Shown here piece by piece: positions 11,908 through 22,406 of a DNA stretch of 64,000 bases. Each line of letters starts with the position of its first letter. The first letter of the stretch is position 1. Below the pieces are notes generated by a model, which was given only the letters and a program-made list of their open reading frames with translations, had not been told where the DNA came from and did no database searches. Origin of the DNA: Moniliophthora roreri (Eukaryota; Basidiomycota; Agaricomycetes; Agaricales; Marasmiaceae); the NCBI GenBank assembly GCA_001466705.2, contig LATX02000228.1:186001-250000 (forward strand), read 5' to 3'. The translations under genes were made by a program, and so were the position numbers.

Positions 11908-13390
11908 ATGAACATGGTAATGAGATATACGCTTCTCGTCCTCGGTGTCGTGGTCAGTGACAGGATCAATTGACTTAGTTTCTCCTGTCCCAAGTTGATC
12001 ATTCTTCTTTGTGTAGATCTCGCTACACTATCTCCTTAGCTTCACCAACGAGCCATACGGTCGAGCGACGTCAATCAACAGATTAGCAGACTACTTTCGC
12101 GGAGGTTCAGCAGCTGAAACGCATCCGATACCGGAGGAATACTTCAAGGACAATAACGATGCAGCGCTGGCAATTGACCGAAAAGCTAATGCGACTTTTG
12201 TCATCCTAGCCAGAAATACTGATTTGGATAACACTGTACGGAGCATCAGGAGAATGGAAGATAGGTTCAACCGGTTCTATCGGTATCCGTATGTGCTGTT
12301 GAACGAGGAGCCGTTCACCGAGGAGTTCAAAAAGTGAGTATTCTTGCCTTCAAATTGCTACTTTGGGACTGACTGAGGACATTGCAGACGTGTCTCGAAC
12401 GTCATCTCTAGCAATGTTGAATTCGGCCTGATACCCAGAGACCACTGGTTCCAACCTGATTGGATAGACGAGGACAAGGCGACAGCTGGGAGAAAAAAGC
12501 TGGAGGAAGAGGGTGTTATCTACGGAGGCAGCTTGTCATACCGAAATATGTGCCGATTCAATTCTGGGGTGCGGACAATTTACTGTTCTTTCGAGGCAAA
12601 TTACTCAGAAGTCTCGTTCTCTAGTTCTTCTTCCACCACCCGCTCATGCAAAAGTACCGATGGTACTGGAGAATCGAGTGCGTTCAGAAAGCTCCTATGT
12701 TTACTTGCGCTTACACCTAGTTTACAGACCAGACGTTCACTTCCATTGCGACGTCACTTTTGACCCATTCCTATTCATGGAAGACAATGATAAGATTTAC
12801 GGCTTCACCATCACCATGTACGAATTCGAGAAGACCATCCCAACATTATGGGGCCACGTCAAAGAATTCATGAAGTTGCACCCTGAGTTCGTTTCCCCGG
12901 ATAACGCCATGGGATTCATGTCAGAGAATAATGGAGACTCTTACAATCTTTGTCATTGTGCGTCATCTCGCTAATACTATCCATCCATTGACTTAGACGG
13001 TCCTTTCTATCTAGTCTGGTCAAACTTTGAAATCGCAGACATGAACTTTTGGCGCGGGGAGGCGTACCAAAAGTTCTTTGAATTCCTGGATTCCAAGGGC
13101 GGATTTTACTACGAACGATGGGGTGATGCGCCCGTTCACTCTATCGCAGCCGCTCTGTTTGCACGCAAAGATCAGATCCATTTCTTTGATGACATTGGCT
13201 ACGAGCACAATCCATACACGCATTGTCCGAAGAACGAAGAGAGCTGGAAAAGAGGAAGATGTGGTTGTGATCCAAAAAGGAGTTTTGGTGAGCGTTCTCG
13301 CCGTTGAAATTTGTAACGTTGGCTAATCTTCGAGCAGATTACGATGGATATTCCTGCTTGAGCAAGTGGGACAGACTGATGGAAGGCTAA
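11908..13390 (+). CDS. Glycosyltransferase family 15 alpha-1,2-mannosyltransferase (KRE2/KTR family)
   Basis: Spliced exons give a short N-terminal hydrophobic anchor (MNMVMRYTLLVLGVV then HYLLSF) followed by GT15 landmarks in order: ATFVILARNTDLDNTVRSI, RMEDRFNRFYRYPYVLLNEE, PFTEEFK, FGLIPRDHWFQPDWIDE, YRNMCRFNSG, FFFHHPLMQKYRWYWRIEPD, FLFMEDNDKIYGFTITMYEF, NLCHFWSNFEIADMNFWRG, GGFYYERWGDAPVHSIAAAL, HFFDDIGYEHNPYTHCP. The family transfers mannose from GDP-mannose in the Golgi during N- and O-glycan extension. The intron inside YWRIE|PD and the last intron (ending at DYDGYSCLSKWD) are needed to keep frame. The stop is TAA 13388-13390. All core motifs are present, so the gene looks functional. 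The cytoplasmic and stem regions are short for the family. Confidence 0.92.
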
Positions 13391-13735
13391 GTTCGTACAA
13401 CAAAGTTCTTTCCATCTGTCGGGACGTTGACCATCTGTATCACGAATGATCTATGAGGAGAGCAGCCGCTGATATCTAATATGTTATAGGAGCTGCGACG
13501 ATAGACTTTGTTTGCTACATCTATTTATTCACTCGCACACAAGTACTGGTATTACAGAACATTAGATCTACTGTAATTTAATCCTGCTGTCCTGGAAATA
13601 CCGAGCTTGCAATTGCTGAGCACTGAGCACCGGGTGCAATACACTAATCAACCGGCGTCAAAATCATAGCGCCGATATCTCCTTCATCTCCACCATCATT
13701 CACTGCTGCCAATTACCTTTTAGAAATCCAGCAAT
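13391..13735. other. Intergenic; 3' UTR of GT15 and promoter of MDP-1
   Basis: 345 bp with no coding frame. The last 60 bases before the ATG are pyrimidine-rich, as is common just upstream of fungal start codons. Confidence 0.4.
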
Positions 13736-14683
13736 ATGACGACCAGAATGCCCAAGCTCGTAGCCTTTGACTTGGAGTGCGCAAAAGAAACCTTTCTTGG
13801 CGAATTCATATTAAATATTTGATGCAGTTATACCCTCTGGGACCTTTGGATAGACACACACGTCACCGGTTTGTTCATACCTTTTGGGTTCTTTGAACGG
13901 TGTTTACTGACGAAAAAGGCTACGGCAGGACCTCTCAAGAGAGACAAGAATACTATTAATGAAATTTCAGACAAGTGAGTGTTGAAAAAGTTCTTTTCAC
14001 TCTCGTAGAGCTGATTGTATAACTGGCAGGTATGGAGAAAAGATATCCTTCTACAAACATGTTCCGCAGATTCTGCATCGGCTACGAACGGCAGATGTGA
14101 AGATTGCCGCTGCTTCGAGGACTAGTGCGCCTGCATTGTATGTGATGATGATTACTAGTTCTGGTACACTCTGGCTGAATTGTCATCGTTACAGAGCACG
14201 ACAAGCCCTACAACTCCTTCTCGTACCACCCAAGACAGGTTCAGACGACCGACCGGAAAAGGCGATAGATTTCTTTGATGTGATGGAGATATATCCTGGT
14301 GTGTTGACTTTTTGATATATATATTAGCCTGCCTAGCTAACTTTGTACAGGTTCCAAACTAACTCATTTCCGAAAGCTACACGAGAAGACAGGTATACCA
14401 TACTCTGAGATGGTACGCATTATACCCATATTCCTCTCGCGTGCCGGCTGATAGGTAGCATAATCAGCTCTTCTTCGATGACGAGCACCGGAATAAGGAA
14501 ACTGAAGAATTGGGTGCGTGAAGCTTCGACTCTCCTTTGCGTTTGCATAGACAGAGCGAATAACTATCTGAACCAGGAGTGACTTTCTGTCTCGTCCGAA
14601 ACGGCATGGATAATCAAACTTTTGAGAAAGGACTAGCTGAATGGAGGAAGAGACACCCTGAGGAGGTCAACGAAGATGTGTAA
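13736..14683 (+). CDS. Magnesium-dependent phosphatase-1 (MDP-1, HAD superfamily)
   Basis: Spliced frame MTTRMPKLVAFDLD then YTLWDLWIDTHVTG gives the HAD nucleophile motif DLDYTLW; an intron falls inside the second Asp codon. Later exons give KYGEKISFYKHVPQILHRLR, IAAASRTSAPA (motif II Ser/Thr region), ARQALQLLLVPPKTG, KAIDFFDVMEIYPGSKLTHF, the 46-bp exon 14468-14513 encoding LFFDDEHRNKETEEL (motif IV acidic pair) and TFCLVRNGMDNQTFEKGLAE, ending EEVNEDV. MDP-1 proteins are Mg-dependent phosphatases acting on phosphotyrosine or protein-bound sugar phosphates in vitro; the cellular substrate is unsettled. The 46-bp exon is also present, identical, in the R1 repeats at 29940 and 32485. Confidence 0.9.
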
Positions 14684-15822
14684 ATTATCATAAATTGCAG
14701 TCCACCTTTTCGCCTATCAATGTTGAAACCCAGCTTTTGAAGACTCCGACGACATCATGCCTATGCTGGACTTCTGGCGGCGAGCTTCCCCGCCACCCAC
14801 CTTAAAACACATCGTACGGAGCTTTCTTCTGTGTTATAAATCACTCACCCCGCTATCTTTTGCACGCACGACTCTTGACACTGCGATGTCCTGAGATCTT
14901 CACACTCACTACTGCCCTTTAGGCATTGACGTGATGTGGCACTGTCCTCTCATTTTTGCTGATCCGCCGAGTGACTGGGAAAAGACACAAGTTACTGCGG
15001 TACAAAGATACTTAGCGCTTGCTGCCACCAATCAGGGTCCAAGTATCACCCTATTCTCATTCTTTCTATTTCCTCACAACCCGAACCAGAATGTGTTAAA
15101 ACAGAAGTACAGGTTTACAAGAGGACGACACTTTCATATTTCCGTCTGCTTCGTTGCCGTCGTGCTGACCATGTTATCGAACAGGATTCCTACACCAATC
15201 ACCATCGTCGCGTCATTCTAGATTGACTGAGATCCAAGGACAGCAAAAGCTCTGTCGCTTCTAGTTTAGAAACGCCCGTAATCTGGACCTTCATAGTGGC
15301 ATCATTCAACCCGCCGCGATACAACTCGACCACATTTACTCACACAAGCACTCACTCGATGCGAGTTCAAACCATTTTGAATATCACTCCAACGCATTTT
15401 GGACTTGGATAACATCCACCTCATAGCACCAATAGGCCTTAGCTTGAGCCTGAGCTTCCAGAAGCCGGGCTCACAGGTCACGGTATTCGGGCCGGGGGAC
15501 ATTACCACAGCGACGGTACTGCAGAGTTTGCGAACGGACAAAGTTGCTATTTCAGGGCTTAACGCGACAATATATGGATCGTATATAGCTAACAGCACTA
15601 AGTATTTAGTAATTCGTAAGTGGGGTGCTCGCCGCTCCGCTGCGTCTGAGTTGGGGAAATACACTGGCAGACGGTGACTTGGATAGTTACGAGGGAACAG
15701 GTAAATAATTATGCGGAATATGCAAATAAAAGGCACATGCTATCCCAAGGCCACAATGCATCAAAAAGTTGCATACGACAGAGTGATTTAATATCCCCTT
15801 CCTAAAAACAAGCCATTAGAAG
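14684..15822. other. No gene supported
   Basis: Frames at 14931-15221 (+) and 15399-15677 (+) are open but show no domain, no codon bias I can recognise and no partner exons. AT-rich stretches and a CT-rich 14810-14870 segment look intergenic. Confidence 0.3.
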
Positions 15823-16562
15823 TCAGAAACCGAACGAGAAGGAGAAAGTACTATAAGAAGAACTCGTGCGGGTGTAGCCGCTGTTGGGAGTGTTATAACG
15901 GTTGTAGTCTCTGGAAGTGTTGCTACGACTGTGGCCGTTGGAAGTGCTGCTACGGCTGTGGCCGTTGGGAGTGCTACGACGGCCGTTACCGTAGGAAGTG
16001 TCACGACGGTTGTTCAAGTTGCAAGTGTCATTACGGCTGGAAGTGCTACGACCGTAACCGCGGGGTGCATCACGGGAGTCGTAGCCAGCATCGTCGTCGT
16101 CTTCAGCGCTATCGTAGTCGTCATCGTCGTCGTAGTCGTCATCGTCGTAGGCAGCATTATCGTAGCTAGCACCACGGGTGTCGTAGCCCTTGCGAGCGTA
16201 TGGGGAACCGCTGGCCCTTTGTGAGCTGCGATCGCTATGGGCTTCCTGGTATACACCGCTGCTGATTTGACGCGTATCTATGTCACAATTAGTACGATAC
16301 TTGAGGCGAGGTCCAAATCCATACCCGGCCTGTAAGCTCTTTGGTTATTATTGGTTCTTTTGTCGATAGTTCCACGGTTGGACCCGTTGTAGTCTCCTTG
16401 AATATCATAGTTGTTTCCGCCATGGTTGTCTCCCTGAGTATTGAAGTTCTGGTTTCCTCCGTTGAAGAAAGGCATCCTTGAAGAGCAGGGGTTGTGTGAT
16501 GACTGGGGTACCGTAAAACCGAGCAAGGACAACAGACTATATACCTCTATAAGATATTCCAT
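15823..16562 (-). CDS. Asn/Ser/Tyr/Asp-rich low-complexity protein, function unknown
   Basis: The minus-strand frame from about 16475 or 16562 encodes MPFFNGGNQNFNTQGDNHGG then NNYDIQGDYNGSNRGTIDK. After one intron ending near 16325 it continues YGFGPRLKYRTNCDID, SPYARKGYDTRGASYD, a run of Asp/Tyr (DDDDYDDDDDYDSAEDDDD), RGYGRSTSSRNDTCNLNNRR and Ser/Asn repeats of the SNGHSRS type, ending FSFSFGF. The whole protein is predicted disordered. The NxQGDxNxxNRGTIDK stretch resembles HGDVNHNSGRTYIDK in the gene at 20225, so the two may belong to one family. No enzymatic motif. The start and the exact intron donor are uncertain. Confidence 0.5.
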
Positions 16563-17810
16563 GAGACCAAGGTGAGGCTGAACTATGTGAAACTAAATGT
16601 CAAAGGTGGCAAGCTATCCGATTCGGGGGGAAGTATTTACCATCACTTTGTGCAGACTCTGAGATTCATCGCAGCAGTGCCCAAAAATCGATCAAATATT
16701 AATTGAACGATGTATCAGATTGCATGAGCTTGGGAGTGTGTCGACTTGGCTGATTGGAGATTGGTGGGAGAAATTGATGCGGTATTGGCACAGTAGAATG
16801 ATCGTGCGTAGCACGTATGGGCACGATTCCAGTAGGGCCGGTTGGCGCTAGTGCCTCGGGCGATCCTCTTTCTTTCTCTCCAGTTCTCCTCGGTACTTAC
16901 CTGCTCTAGCAGACACCCCAGAGAATCGATCGATCTGCGCTGTAATTCGATGGAGAAGATTCTGGGAGAGAGGGAGGGACTCAGGCCCAATGAAGGGCCC
17001 GTCCTTCAAAGGACACACGGATATTTTGCCTGACTGTGCCAATGTTCAAAGCCCCTGCTCCCCCCTAAATAGCCGTAGATGATATCTAGCTGCACCATGT
17101 TTCTTCGTGTCGCAAAAAAGCTCCAATTTCCTGTGTTGTGGTACCCGAAGTTTGGTGCTAATACAAAGTGAAATAGTGCATACATGAAACTCTGGCGAAG
17201 TGATCTTACCGCAAGCTCATGTTCAGGACAGTAAAGAATCCCGTTCAGCATGTATGGAATATGTTCCATGATCTTCTGTGACGATGGTGAGTAATGTACT
17301 GATGGACCTGTAAAGCTCAGTTAGCTCCTAAGTGGTTATGATCGAAAAAATGTATATACCTACATAACGGAGAGTGAGCAAACGTCCGACAGATATCATC
17401 AATAAGTCGTCATCCTTTCTGATGATGACTGACGGTATCCGATGGTACCTGATGTGTTTATGTAGGTAGGTCCGTTACTGGCTTTTCGTCAGATACCGTC
17501 GAATAGATAATCTTTAGGTATTCCGACGACGTACCTCTAGGTACATGAACTTGTAATCTACGTGAGATCCTTCCGTAGCTGTCAAGTGACTCTCCGCCCA
17601 ACACCCTCTGCCCTGATCCAACGCCTTCTGGCCCAACGCCTTCTGGCCTCAGGCCTTCAGTTCTGCTGTGGCCGTGTCCCGTGTTCGTAATTCTGCATAT
17701 CGTGATGATCAGTGGTGATATTCAGGTCAAGAGAGGTTCGAAACTTGCCTGAATCGAATTCTCATATAGTCGTGTTGGTGCTCTCCATGGCGTGAGGTGA
17801 TTTAATAATG
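16563..17810. other. No gene supported
   Basis: Open frames at 16715-16990 and 17006-17269 (both minus) have no family match. At 17606-17660 the 15-bp phrase CAACGCCTTCTGGCC occurs in tandem. Confidence 0.3.
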
Positions 17811-18080
17811 GCGGTCACAGTACGGTTCAAAGCGGCGTTGCAAGGCCTGATTCATTCAGAAATCATCAACGAGCATAAATCGCCGATTCACTGTGACCGA
17901 TCCCGTAGATGTTTCGGCCTTGAGCTGGAAAGTTCCGAATCGACGAAAAGAAGCGCGTGCCAAACGGTGTAAACGACTCCAGAGTCGTTCGCAAATCCGT
18001 TACGTTTCAAAACTCGATTGAAATCTTTGTGATTTTGGATCGCCGGTTTGAAACTTCGCTGAATAGCTTGCTGTGACCGC
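17811..18080. mobile_element. Possible small MITE with 10-bp inverted ends
   Basis: GCGGTCACAG at 17811-17820 is matched by its reverse complement CTGTGACCGC at 18071-18080, and a second CTGTGACCG lies inside near 17898. Similar stretches containing GGTTCAAAG and CGGTTTGAAAC lie near the two ends in inverted orientation. No clear target duplication and no other copy in the window, so this is tentative. Confidence 0.3.
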
Positions 18081-20224
18081 TACTAAATATCGCCTGTTGA
18101 TTATCGCGTCAATAGAAAGCAGACAATATGACGATGCTACTCACCATGACGAATCACCCGGATGCCCCTTTTATTCCACCCGCTCTTTCACACTCTTCCA
18201 ATTGACTGACTTGAGTGACGTTCGAGAGTGACGTTTGCTTAGGCTCTCACGTCAGCCTAGAATGCATCAGTAAGCTGCCGAAGCTGAGAACACGGAGAAA
18301 GGCGCACTAAGGGATATGGTTTTGGGCGGGTAAGGCGTAGAGTATAATATTGAGGGGATGGTGATGGTTGGAAGAAAGAAGGGTCTGGCGTCATGGGAAA
18401 CAAGCAAACAAAGTTTATGCTCGTGCCTTCTTCGACCGCAACCATGATACGACAGAAACGAAGTTGGACTCGGTCGTCGTCTATTCAACCATCTCTTGCA
18501 TTTCTCATGGGCGAAGAGACGGCATGCGGCCTGTTTCATCGGAAGAGCATCGCGCTAAGCAACTACAAAAACGTCGGAATGCGTCGGAGCATTTACATAT
18601 AGAATCTCACTGGGTAGTCGGAACCCGCCTGCCAAATTTCAAGATCCAAGCTACAGAACTTGTTCCAGTCAATGCGTGGATAAGCAGAAACGATCGTTAA
18701 AACTGTCGGAACTGGAGGTTCTTACTCAAGCCTCAGAGTGTACGATGTGTGTTGTGTGTGTTCCGCGGTCACAGGCGACGACTCTGAAGTCGGTTCAGGC
18801 CTCGCTCTCTGCTCTGTGTTTCACAGCATTTCATCACATCCACTATGTCTCTTTGCGTCTCTCATGTCTTCCGATACTGCAGAACATGCTATGTAGGAGG
18901 GGAGCTCGCGTAAGAATTTAACGCGTTCGTTTCCTCGTACTTAAATCGGAATTTCCAGCTGAACTTTTTGAAGACGACGCGAATCTCGGACTCCACTCCC
19001 GTACCACTCGACCGCTACCATCAACAATCACTGAAGACTGTTAGTGCGTGGTCACACTGACTCTAAAGGAATGGGCCCTGAGTCAGACATCCGGATACGA
19101 ATGAATTTTGCTCAAGTGCGTACCTACCCTTCTCAATCCTAAAAGCAAAGGCCTCCTAATCACTTTTATTGGAGGTCACTTGCGTCATATATTTCCCACA
19201 CTCACGTCTTTGCAATGTCAACGTACCGTGGATACTTCAAAGCTCCCACCCTCCCTTACCTCTGCTCAGTCGCCGCTAACACTCCACTTACCCCTTGAGC
19301 TGGTGTCCGGCATGAAGTTTCATACCATCAGAAGATAAACAGATTGATGGTCCATTCGAACCTTCGTCCAGTCTTCTCCTTCAGAAGTCACTGCAGCTAG
19401 TGGGCATACCGGTGCATAACACGAGGGGGCGGAATCTTCCTGAACCCGAATCACGTCACTCTTGTCACACCCGATGGTAGATCCCGCCTCGTTGAACTCT
19501 AAGACAAATTTAGAGTAGGCTTCGCCGCAGCCACGACATCAACCAAACGGAAACTACACAAAATAAAATTACAGCTCCGCAATTCTCTTGAATGGTGGGG
19601 AAAAGGAAAGTTCAACAGCAGTTTGTCGGCATTCACCACCGCCCCGTGCGTCACTGAACTCTATCGAAGATTCGTCATGGAGCATAGGACTCGTTCTAAA
19701 TGGGCATTGGTTGGCGTGGGCGTTCAAGTATGGCTGGAGATCGAGAGACAAGAGATTGGCTGGGCCAGACTCGGAATGGTTGCGGTAGAGCTAATCGTGC
19801 GCACCCTCGTCTCAATACAACGGGCACGAACTCAGCATGCCAAATAACTGGCAATCGTATCGATTTGAAGCTAAAGTCGATCGTGACGTAGTGGAGGTTT
19901 CATGTATGTTCCTTCAGTACTGCTTCAAACGTTTTGGGGGATACCAAAAGCACGCTTTATGTGTGTTGTGGCGTATGGTGATCGACAGTGAATACGGAGA
20001 GCATCTGTGTGTACAAAAATGTAGGCTGCCGAATTCAAATGTGATTCGAAATATGTGGCTTTCTATGCTGCATTGCACGAGGTCACACCTTCCCGGGCTA
20101 TCAATATGCCAAGTCACCATTTCACCATCACACCTCATCTCTCGCAACTTAACCGCTGAAGTCGCGCATAAATAGGCGTCGAGAAGTTGTCTGGCGGCAC
20201 CAGAACGAGTCGTTTCCGACAGCA
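18081..20224. other. No gene firmly supported
   Basis: Several frames of 60-110 codons overlap on both strands without recognisable motifs. An ATG at 19070 (MGPESDIRMNFAQ) is followed by a GTGCGT donor and could be the first exon of a small gene that I cannot complete. A TATA-like CATAAATAGG near 20167 probably belongs to the gene at 20225. Confidence 0.3.
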
Positions 20225-21468
20225 ATGGCCAGAAAGCCCAGAATCGTGAGGAGGGTCACGGAATATTACGAGGATCACCAAGGCACGAATTCGTCGCATT
20301 CGTCGCAAATCTACATACCGACCTGCAGTTCACCTACGCCGTTCTCCTCTCCCAATACCCCGAGTCAAGTTGACCACAGTAGGATCCATGGGGATGTAAA
20401 TCATAACTCGGGAAGAACATACATCGATAAAAGTACGTTCTTAATTATTTAATGAGCTTGCACTCATGGAGGAACCGTACAGGCAAATATCGAAATGATA
20501 GCCACAATCGAAAGTCGACTACGAATAGCGTTAACAACTGTGAGTGGATGGCCGGTAGCTCACTGTGTTTCCCTGAGGTTCGTTTCAGACAACGATCAAC
20601 GGCCGACATCACCACCACCACCACCATATGGTGATGTAGTCGCCCCGCAGCCCAGGCGGTACCAAAGTTTGAAAGATTTAGACAACAAGTCAAACGACCG
20701 GGCAATTTCCAGGCGCCACACCCTACAGCCTAGGCGGTACCAAAGCCCAGAAGAGTCAAATGACCGGGCAAATGCCAGGCGCTACGCCCCACAATCTAGG
20801 CGGAACCAAAGCCCGGAGGAGTCAGATGACGGCTCAGACGACTCGTCGAATGACGACCGGGCAGTTGCTGAGCAACAGTCCAAGCGGTACCAAAGCTCGG
20901 AAGAACCAGACAACTCGGACGACAACTCGGATGGCGAATCAAACGACCGGGAAACTTCCAGGCGACGGTCCAGGCGGCACCAAAGCTCGGAAGAGTCAAA
21001 CGACGAGCCAGACGGCGACTCAGACGGCGAATCAAACGACCGGGCAGCTGCCAGGCGGCCGTCCAGGCGGTCTCAAAGCTCAGAAGAGCCCGACGATGAG
21101 CCCGACGACGAGCCAAACGACCGGGCGATTATCAGGCGACGGCCCAGGCAGTATCAAAACTCGGAAGGGTCAGACGACAACTCAGATGAAGGGTTAGACG
21201 ACTGTCAACAATATCGGTACCAGATTGAAAGAAGATATCAATGTGGGGAAAGAAGGCATCACCAGGGGAATAGCAGCGATTGTGAGTGGATTTTGCTTAG
21301 CTCATTGTATGTATACCTTGCTGAGATTTGTTTCCAGTCTACGACGGTCCTGACAATGAGATCAGTCTCGGACGAGCAATGTCGCCACGACTCCGAGCAG
21401 GCTTTCAGAGTCAGTTCGGCCTCATCCCAAACAGTGCGATATCTCTGGGCGCATGGGTCAGGTTTTAA
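20225..21468 (+). CDS. Arg/Ser/acidic repeat protein, intrinsically disordered
   Basis: Exon 1 from ATG 20225 encodes MARKPRIVRRVTEYYEDHQG and HGDVNHNSGRTYIDK. After two short introns the main exon encodes at least six degenerate repeats of the form SNDRA..(S/A)RR...RRYQSSEES with intervening Asp/Glu/Ser stretches (20639-21200). A last intron with GTGAGT donor leads to YDGPDNEISLGRAMSPRLRA ending GAWVRF at TAA 21466-21468. The mix of RR/RS and acidic patches resembles scaffolding or RNA-associated disordered proteins, but no domain is recognisable and no function can be assigned. It shares an N-terminal NxNSGRTYIDK phrase with the low-complexity gene at 15823. The open frame spanning 20495-21613 runs through both flanking introns and overstates the exon. 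Confidence 0.6.
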
Positions 21469-21958
21469 ACACCTGGTATCAGGAGTTCAATTCATTCAGT
21501 GTGTACCCTTTTTATATTTTCTTCGGCATTGTTTCGCTGTGCGACTGTTTGTTCGAGCATCGGTTCTTTTTACGCTGTCCATTTTTCCTTCACATTGTTT
21601 TGTTCGCCTTTAGGTTGTAATGGCCAATTTGAATTTTTTTCTTTTTTTTTTTTGTAACCCTGAGGCCTTACCAAGTAACATACATACAATCGAATGAAAA
21701 GAATTAGAATTATTAGCCACTGATAAACCCGTGCGCATCAACGTCCATCCGAATCCACTGTCTACATATTTCCCTATCGCGATTACTTACCGTCAAATTA
21801 CAACTACCCGACTTCTCAAGTTATTCACAGAGTCTTGGATCCGTCTCAAAAAGAAATAATAAGTTAGTTGTTATCTGGAGATGTAAACGTAAGAAGATAC
21901 GGAGGTAGGTACGTAATTGCACATTTACACTGTCACCGCTCGAGAATGACAGAATGAA

Positions 21959-21999
<41 letters not shown>

Positions 22000-22406
22000 G
22001 GGAGAGAGAGGGAGAGAGAGGGAGAGAAACAAGGTGAAAAAAGAAAGCGAAACATGTTTTGCCAATGCAATTGATAGCAATGCGATGGAACGGGACGATG
22101 GGTAACCGGTAAACGGGGGAAAAAAGAAGATGAAAAAGGGTTAGCAGTAAACGGTAAAACGACAACAGCCCAGCACAAATGAATGATAAGGCACTGAAAA
22201 CGATGAGGTATCTATTAAAAAATCAAGTGTCCCTCCTATCACATAACGTCTTTTTTTTGAAGAAGAAAAAGTTGATGTTTTTAAGGGAGGCCCGAGAAGG
22301 ATGCTTGTAAAAAAAAGAATTAAAATAAAAATTCCGCTGAATTTGGATGGGAGTGAAGACGAGGTCCAGAGCGAATAAGGAAGGATTATTTTTTTTGTTT
22401 CTTCAT
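21469..22406. other. Intergenic with GA microsatellite
   Basis: 3' flanks of two convergent genes. Contains poly-T and poly-A runs and the GA-rich microsatellite listed separately; no gene seen. Confidence 0.4.
21962..22027. repeat. (GA)n microsatellite
   Basis: About 66 bp of GA dinucleotides, the second half interrupted by GGGA units. Confidence 0.9.

Noticed and set aside
20495..21613. A single 372-codon open frame
   Set aside because: It runs through two introns with good GTGAGT donors; the spliced gene from 20225 gives a better N- and C-terminus.
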